DNA of 16,650 nucleotides from JALYUA01 sp038203955 (GTDB taxonomy: Bacteria > Acidobacteriota > Thermoanaerobaculia > UBA5066 > Gp7-AA6), in assembly GCA_038203955.1 (NCBI GenBank), contig JBBRDK010000081.1, positions 1 to 16,650 of the forward strand, read 5' to 3'. Position numbers and translations under genes: made by a program. This document shows, piece by piece, positions 12,165 through 16,650 of this stretch (position 1 is the stretch's first letter; every line of letters begins with the position of its first letter). Below the pieces are notes generated by a model. It did no database searches, was not told the origin of the DNA, and saw only the letters and a list, made by a program, of their open reading frames with translations.

Positions 12165-14777
12165 ATGACACTCGAAGCCGGCAGCCGTCTCGGGCCCTAC
12201 GAGATCGTGTCCCTTCTCGGCGCGGGAGGGATGGGAGAGGTGTTCCGGGCGCGCGATCCGCGCCTTGGCCGGGACGTGGCGATCAAGATCCTTCCGGGCT
12301 CCTTTTCGAACGACCCCGAGCGCCTGAAGCGGTTCGAGCAGGAGGCACGGGCGGCGGGAGTGCTCAACCATCCCAATGTGACCGCCGTTTTCGACATCGG
12401 CACGCACGAGGGCGCTCCCTATGTCGTGCAGGAGCTTCTCGAGGGCGAAACGCTGCGGGCCCGGCTTTCGGGCGGCGCGCTGCCGGTGCGCAAGGCGATC
12501 GAACAGGCGGTCCAGATCGCGCGCGGTCTCGCGGCGGCTCACGAGAAAGGGATCGTCCACCGGGACTTGAAGCCCGAGAACATCTTCGTGACGCGGGATG
12601 GCCGCGTGAAGATTCTCGACTTCGGCCTCGCGAAGCTGACGCAGTCGGAAACGCCGGGCGGCCAGCAGACGAACCTCCCCACCGCGACGGCGGGCACGGA
12701 GCCGGGCGTCGTGCTCGGGACGCTCGGCTACATGTCGCCCGAGCAGGTGAAGGGGAAGCCGGCGGACCAGCGCTCCGACATCTTTTCCTTCGGGGCGATC
12801 CTCCACGAAATGCTTTCGGGGACGCGCGCCTTCCACCGCGACTCGGCGGCGGAGACGATGTCGGCGATTCTGCGGGAAGAGCCGCCGGATCTCTCCGCGA
12901 CGAACAAGAGCATCCAGCCGGGGCTCGAGCGGATCGTGCGTCACTGCCTCGAAAAGAATCCCGAGGAGCGGTTCCAGTCGGCGCGCGACATGGCGTTCGA
13001 CCTCGAAGCCCTGTCAGGCTCGGGGTCGGAACACTCCGGATCCGCCGCCGCGGGAACCCCTGTGGGCGCCGGCCCGTCGGGAAAGAGGCGATTCCTTTCC
13101 GCCGGCCTCGCCGCGGCGATTCTGGCGTCGGTCCTCTCGCTCGCCGCGGGATATTTTGCCGGCAAGGGCCGCGGAACCACCGCGTCCGCGAAGTACCACC
13201 AGCTCACGTTTCGGCGGGGAACCGTCTGGTCGGCGCGCTTCGGGTCCGACGGGAAAACGATCCTCTACAGCGCCTCCTGGGATGGGAACCCGACGGAGAT
13301 TTTCGTCGCGGCTCCCGAGAGCCCGGAGTCGCGGCCGCTCGGCTATCCCGGCGCCGACGTGCTCGGCGTCTCGGCTTCGGGCGACCTCGCGATGTCGCTG
13401 CACAGCTACATTTCGACGGAGTTCACGAGAACGGGGACTCTCGCGCGCACGAACGCGACCGGAGGCGGCGCTCCCCGCGAAATCCTCGAGGGCGTCGAGT
13501 TCGCCGACTGGCAGCCCGGCGGGAGCGATCTGGCGGTCGTGCGCACCGTCGCCGGAAAAGCGCGGTTGGAGTATCCGATCGGCAAGACACTTTACGAAAC
13601 GCTCGGCTGGATCGGCAGCCCGCGCGTCGCCCCCGCCGGAGACCGGGTCGCTTTCATCGATCATCCACAGGCCGCGGACGACGGAGGGTTCGCCGCCGTC
13701 GTCGATCGCGCGGGAAAGAAGACGACACTCACGAAGCCTTTCGGGAGCGCGCAGGGTCTCGCCTGGTCGCCCGACGGGAGGGAGATCTGGTTTACCGCGG
13801 CGGAGATCGGCACGCGGTCGCTCTACGCCGTCTCCCTGTCCCGGAAGCTGCGCGCGGTGGCGGCGGTGACGGGATCATTAACCCTCCAGGACATTGCTCG
13901 AGACGGGCGTGTCCTGCTGATCGACGAGTTCCGCAGGCTCGGGCTGTCGGCCCTTCCGCCAGGACAGACGAAGGAGCGCGACCTTTCCTGGCTGGACTGG
14001 TCGCGGCCGAGCGGCCTCTCGCGGGACGGCCAGACGGTCATGTTCTACGAAGCGGGAGAGGGCGGCGGAGCCGGTTATTCGACCTACGTGCGCAAGATGG
14101 ACGGCTCCCCCGCCGTTCGGCTTGGCGAAGGACAGGGCGCCGGTCTTTCGCCGGACGGCGCGTGGGCGACCTCCGTCGTGCGGAAGCTGACCGACCCGCG
14201 CCTGGTTCTCTACCCGACCGGCGCCGGGCAGGCGAGAATGCTCTCGGCCCCGGGCCTGCGCTTCACGGGAGGAGGCCGGTTCCTTCCGGACAGCCGGCAC
14301 CTGATCGTCTCGGCGACCGAGCAGGGCCGTGGCAATCGCCTTTACCTGTTCGACATGGCAGCAGGCGACGGCGCGAAACCCCGGCCGATCACGGCGGAGA
14401 ATACGCGCGCCCCCGGACCGGTCTCGAATGACGGATCACGTTTCGTGGCGGCCGGCCCCGACGGAAAGGGTCACATCTACTCGATCGCGACCGGTCAGGG
14501 GGCGCCGATCCCGGGAGTGGAAACGGGAGAGGTTTCCGCGGGCTGGACGGCAGATGATCGGTTTCTTTACGTCCAGAAACGGGGAGGGCCGTCCGCCCGC
14601 ATCGACCGGCTCGATGTGGCGACGGGACATCGCGAGCCCTGGAAAGAGATCCTACCCGCGGACGCGGCCGGCGTCGTTCGAGTCTCCTCGGTCTTCATGG
14701 CGCCCGACGGATCGTTCTACGTGTACGCCTACTCACGCGTGCTGTCGAACGTCTTTCTCGTCGAGGGATTGAAGTGA
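12165..14777 (+). CDS. Membrane Ser/Thr protein kinase with PD40/TolB-like propeller sensor
   Basis: 870 residues. A cytoplasmic Hanks-type kinase domain spans about residues 12-282. It has the Gly loop GAGGMG (19-24), Lys41, Glu60, catalytic HRDLKPEN (132-139, Asp134), DFG (152-154) and GTLGYMSPEQ (185-194), so it should be active. A Gly/Ser/Ala linker and one transmembrane helix (about 309-332) follow. The remaining ~535 residues lie outside the membrane and carry repeated SPDG/SDG-type turns of a PD40/TolB-like beta propeller (FGSDGKTILYSA, WSPDGREIWFTA, LSRDGQTVMFYE, MAPDGSFYVYAY). This kinase-helix-propeller layout is common in acidobacteria. The propeller probably senses a ligand or wall component; the substrate is unknown. 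The kinase stands alone, with no neighbouring phosphatase or regulator. Confidence 0.93.
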   Translation: MTLEAGSRLGPYEIVSLLGAGGMGEVFRARDPRLGRDVAIKILPGSFSNDPERLKRFEQEARAAGVLNHPNVTAVFDIGTHEGAPYVVQELLEGETLRARLSGGALPVRKAIEQAVQIARGLAAAHEKGIVHRDLKPENIFVTRDGRVKILDFGLAKLTQSETPGGQQTNLPTATAGTEPGVVLGTLGYMSPEQVKGKPADQRSDIFSFGAILHEMLSGTRAFHRDSAAETMSAILREEPPDLSATNKSIQPGLERIVRHCLEKNPEERFQSARDMAFDLEALSGSGSEHSGSAAAGTPVGAGPSGKRRFLSAGLAAAILASVLSLAAGYFAGKGRGTTASAKYHQLTFRRGTVWSARFGSDGKTILYSASWDGNPTEIFVAAPESPESRPLGYPGADVLGVSASGDLAMSLHSYISTEFTRTGTLARTNATGGGAPREILEGVEFADWQPGGSDLAVVRTVAGKARLEYPIGKTLYETLGWIGSPRVAPAGDRVAFIDHPQAADDGGFAAVVDRAGKKTTLTKPFGSAQGLAWSPDGREIWFTAAEIGTRSLYAVSLSRKLRAVAAVTGSLTLQDIARDGRVLLIDEFRRLGLSALPPGQTKERDLSWLDWSRPSGLSRDGQTVMFYEAGEGGGAGYSTYVRKMDGSPAVRLGEGQGAGLSPDGAWATSVVRKLTDPRLVLYPTGAGQARMLSAPGLRFTGGGRFLPDSRHLIVSATEQGRGNRLYLFDMAAGDGAKPRPITAENTRAPGPVSNDGSRFVAAGPDGKGHIYSIATGQGAPIPGVETGEVSAGWTADDRFLYVQKRGGPSARIDRLDVATGHREPWKEILPADAAGVVRVSSVFMAPDGSFYVYAYSRVLSNVFLVEGLK

Positions 14778-14801
14778 CCAGGAACCAGGCAGACGACCAG
14801 G
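14777..14801 (+). repeat. Three short ACCAGG repeats after the kinase
   Basis: ACCAGG occurs at 14777-14782, 14784-14789 and 14796-14801, starting on the stop codon of the kinase gene. Spacing is irregular (7 and 12). Function is unknown and chance is possible. Confidence 0.25.
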
Positions 14802-14886
14802 GACCCTCGCGCCTCAGCGGACAGGTCCCGTTGTGCCTCACCGTGGTCCGGAACGCGGCAGCTGTCCACCGCCAGGCAGAGCGGAT

Positions 14887-15018
14887 CTAGGCCAACTCCA
14901 GCGCGATCGCAAGCGCGCGGTTGAGCTCCCGGAGCCTGGAACCAGAGAGTGCACCGACGTAGTCCGTCAGGACTTCCTTCGCCAGGCTCACGAGCTCGTC
15001 GCAATGAACGGCGCTGTC
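14887..15018 (-). pseudogene. mazF/pemK toxin remnant (C-terminal fragment)
   Basis: Minus-strand codons 15018 to 14887 translate to DSAVHCDELVSLAKEVLTDY followed by VGALSGSRLRELNRALAIAL, then ELA and a TAG stop. This matches the C-terminal third of MazF/PemK endoribonucleases: the DSxVxCDELVSL strand, the K-x-x-LTDYVGxLS turn and the final LRELNRALAIAL helix. A TGA two codons upstream breaks the frame. The bases before it (TCCTTGACA in another frame, reading SLT) resemble the preceding SGLT segment after a small deletion. No N-terminal half, start codon or mazE partner is seen, so this is a decayed toxin gene. It fills part of the otherwise gene-free gap 14778-15148; I see no other gene there. 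Confidence 0.7.
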
Positions 15019-15126
15019 TTGTCAAGGATTTCAAGTCCAGAGTCACTACAACCTCACCTCGTGGTCAAAATCAGGGACGCCATTTTGGAGGGTGCTCGGG
15101 TCGGCGCACGCGCGCCGGGGCGGCGG

Positions 15127-15132
15127 TATATT
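15127..15132 (+). promoter_or_regulatory. -10-like TATATT before the DinB-fold gene
   Basis: TATATT ends 16 bases before the ATG at 15149, predicting a leader of about 10 nt that still includes GGAGGGG. The -35 region is GC-rich and not recognisable. Confidence 0.4.
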
Positions 15133-15148
15133 GCGCGCGGAGGGGCCC

Positions 15149-15739
15149 ATGAGAAATGCAGCGAACACGGTCCTGTTCCTGTTCTGTTTGACGCTTCCCG
15201 TGACGGCGTTCGGTCAGGCAACTGCGCCGGCCCCGGCGGCGGCAGCGGCCCCGACCTTTCAGTCGGATTGGACTTCGGACGTCGAATTCGTCGGCAAGAG
15301 GCTCGTCGATCTCTCCAACGCCGTTCCAGCGGACAAGTACGGCTGGCGGCCGGCTCCGGGAGTCCGGTCGGTGAGCGAGGTCTACATGCACGTGACGGGC
15401 GCGAATTACATGCTTCCCTCGCTGGTGGGAGGCAAGATGCCCGACGGATTCGACCGGACCATGGAGACGAAGGTCACGGACAAGGCCAAAGTCATGGACT
15501 GGCTCAAGAAGTCGATCGAGAACGCGAAGGCGGTCGGCGGCGGCTTGTCGAATGCCGACCTCGACAAGAAGGTCTCGGTTCCCTTCCTGGGCGGGCGCGA
15601 ATTGACGGAGCGGCGCATCCTGATGATCGTGCAGACGCACCTGCACGAGCACCTCGGCCAGTCGATTGCCTATGCCCGATCCGTCGGCGTCACGCCCCCG
15701 TGGTCGGAGGCAGAGCAGGCTCCGCCGGCGAAAAAGTAG
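15149..15739 (+). CDS. Exported DinB-like four-helix metalloprotein
   Basis: 196 residues with a signal peptide (MRNAANTVLFLFCLTLPVTA, cleavage probably after FGQA) and an Ala/Pro-rich linker, then a DinB/DUF664-type helical bundle. The metal triad appears complete: His81 in VYMHVTGANY, and His164 and His168 in THLHEHLGQ (HxxxH). This fold includes thiol-dependent transferases and many uncharacterised proteins; the original dinB DNA-damage link is not informative here. Export to the periplasm or surface is unusual for thiol transferases but common for acidobacterial members. The start is ATG 15149, with GGAGGGG 4 nt upstream. The gene converges on the HigA gene with 13 nt between stops. Confidence 0.85.
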   Translation: MRNAANTVLFLFCLTLPVTAFGQATAPAPAAAAAPTFQSDWTSDVEFVGKRLVDLSNAVPADKYGWRPAPGVRSVSEVYMHVTGANYMLPSLVGGKMPDGFDRTMETKVTDKAKVMDWLKKSIENAKAVGGGLSNADLDKKVSVPFLGGRELTERRILMIVQTHLHEHLGQSIAYARSVGVTPPWSEAEQAPPAKK

Positions 15740-15752
15740 CGCGCTCGGGCGT

Positions 15753-16085
15753 TCAACGCCGCTTTCGGCTCGCCGCCGCCTTGCGCACCGTTCCGGCGGC
15801 GGGCCTCGTTCCAGGTCCCGTGGTGCCCCGATTCGGCCTGTTGAGTGCCAGATCCCTGTTCGACTGAAGATTCATCCAGAACTGCGGCGTCGTTCCGAGC
15901 GCCAGCGCGAACTTCCAGGCCGTGTCGGCTGTCACGCCTCGCTTTCCCTTCGCGATCTCATTCACTCGCTGGAGGGGAATCCCGAGCCGCCTGGCGAAAG
16001 CGGCCTGAGTCTCGCCCGCCGGTTTCAGGAATTCCTCGACCAGCATCACCCCCGGATGCGTCGGGATGCGCCTCTCTGGAAGCAT
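15753..16085 (-). CDS. HigA/VapI-type antitoxin (HTH)
   Basis: A 110-residue protein with the HigA signature: PTHPGVMLVEEFLKP at the start, then the Cro/C1 helix-turn-helix (TQAAFARRLGIPLQRVNEIAKGKRGVTADTAWKFALALGTTPQFWMNLQ). It normally binds its operon promoter and neutralises a HigB toxin. After the domain there is an extra tail rich in Arg, Ala and Gly (TTGPGTRPAAGTVRKAAASR). ATG 16085 was chosen because GGAG lies about 7 nt upstream and the family N-terminus begins there; a longer in-frame reading to 16496 would overlap another gene. No higB is found beside it. The upstream gene is larger and of another type, 38 nt away. Confidence 0.85.
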   Translation of the reverse strand: MLPERRIPTHPGVMLVEEFLKPAGETQAAFARRLGIPLQRVNEIAKGKRGVTADTAWKFALALGTTPQFWMNLQSNRDLALNRPNRGTTGPGTRPAAGTVRKAAASRKRR

Positions 16086-16123
16086 CGCTTTCTCCCATTC
16101 TCGACTAGTGGTGGCCAGCCCGC

Positions 16124-16650
16124 TTATACCGTCTGAAGCTGAGCGGCGAACTTCTCCAACAGCAGTACATCCTGGGAAGCCAGCCGTCGGGGGGACTGGA
16201 GCGCCCGGCCGATCTCCGCGCCTGACAAGTTCAGTCGCCGACCAGTCGAGAATTCGAACTGGTGTAGCAGATGGGCGAAGTCCGGTTGTCCGTTCAGTTG
16301 GAATTCGACCGCTGTTTCCGGATTCCCGTAGATGCCGAATTTTCTTTTTGTCGACGTTCGCTCGCTCGCCGCTCGTAAAACGTCCAACCGTTGGAGAAGA
16401 CACCATTCGCCGCGTTCCGCTTGCGCTTTGACTACGAGCCAAATCCGGTCGCCCGACGAAATCCTGTTCCAGAGCCATGCACGGTTTGTCCACCATTCAT
16501 TTCGTAGAGGCCTGCGACCACCGTTTTCTTCCCAGAACGTCTTCCAGTAGAGCAGGTAGTGGTCCAAAGTCACACCAGCGTATCCCCGATCTCGGCCTCG
16601 AAGGTCGGACCCGCCGAGCAGCTGAGACAGCGGCACTGGTCCGATGCGTA
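16124..16650 (-). CDS. Uncharacterised protein, possible PUA/EVE-like domain, cut by the right edge
   Basis: The frame is open from the right edge to TAA at 16126-16124, about 175 codons. A GTG at 16636 could start it, but the frame stays open upstream (RIGPVPLSQLL), so the true start may be outside. It is a soluble protein with a Trp-rich block (HYLLYWKTFWEEN, NEWWTNRAWLWNRISSGDRIWLVVKA, EWCLLQRLDV) that resembles PUA/EVE-like barrels binding modified bases or RNA. This is pattern similarity only. The C-terminal third is helical (GAEIGRALQSPRRLASQDVL). It lies upstream of the HigA gene in the same direction, where a HigB toxin is normally encoded. I do not recognise the family. Confidence 0.55.
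   Translation of the reverse strand, partial: RIGPVPLSQLLGGSDLRGRDRGYAGVTLDHYLLYWKTFWEENGGRRPLRNEWWTNRAWLWNRISSGDRIWLVVKAQAERGEWCLLQRLDVLRAASERTSTKRKFGIYGNPETAVEFQLNGQPDFAHLLHQFEFSTGRRLNLSGAEIGRALQSPRRLASQDVLLLEKFAAQLQTV

Noticed and set aside
12119..14431. A 770-codon plus frame inside the kinase gene
   Set aside because: Arg/Gly-rich out-of-frame reading of the kinase, with no kinase or propeller motifs.
15071..15652. Minus-strand frame opposite the DinB-fold gene
   Set aside because: Antisense shadow. The plus frame has a signal peptide, a strong ribosome site and a His triad.
1..16650. CRISPR arrays, tRNA or rRNA genes
   Set aside because: No regularly spaced repeats of suitable length, no cloverleaf with CCA-proximal signals and no rRNA-like sequence were noticed by eye. 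A tRNA or covariance-model scan was not possible here.

Overview
The window is GC-rich bacterial DNA. Three things suggest an Acidobacteriota-like soil organism: a large Ser/Thr kinase fused through one membrane helix to a PD40/TolB-type propeller, a catabolic kynurenine pathway, and small secreted proteins of a type I associate with that phylum. This is an inference from gene style; there is no rRNA or other marker gene to confirm it.

Positions 1-9152 are dominated by tryptophan breakdown. A partial conserved gene of unknown function runs off the left edge (minus strand). A tight minus-strand operon (3229 to 602) encodes a DUF2975 membrane protein, a Cro/C1-type regulator, a four-helix membrane protein and 2-aminomuconic semialdehyde dehydrogenase. 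Tryptophan 2,3-dioxygenase is divergent from it. A RidA-family protein, the likely 2-aminomuconate deaminase, converges on the dioxygenase. A plus-strand operon follows: 3-hydroxyanthranilate dioxygenase, ACMS decarboxylase, kynureninase and kynurenine 3-monooxygenase, joined by a 1-nt gap and two 4-nt GTGA overlaps. Together these would take tryptophan through kynurenine, 3-hydroxykynurenine, 3-hydroxyanthranilate, ACMS and aminomuconate to 4-oxalocrotonate. This is carbon and nitrogen recovery rather than NAD synthesis. Kynurenine formamidase is not in the window.

Positions 9200-10540 look like an IS110-family element. It has a DEDD transposase, a structured 3' noncoding region that could hold a bridge RNA, and a promoter that appears split between the two ends. 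Next come two REP-like palindromes flanking a small secreted protein, and a Phd/YefM-RelE type toxin-antitoxin pair on the minus strand. The pair's promoter carries four GTAC cores at an exact 12-bp period.

The right part holds the kinase-propeller sensor (12165-14777), a minus-strand mazF toxin remnant in the following gap, a secreted DinB-fold protein, and a HigA-type antitoxin. Upstream of higA, where a HigB toxin is expected, is an unrecognised gene cut by the right edge. The right half is therefore rich in complete, broken and atypical toxin-antitoxin loci beside a mobile element. Several genes have -10-like hexamers only 3-17 nt before the start codon, suggesting leaderless or very short-leader transcripts.
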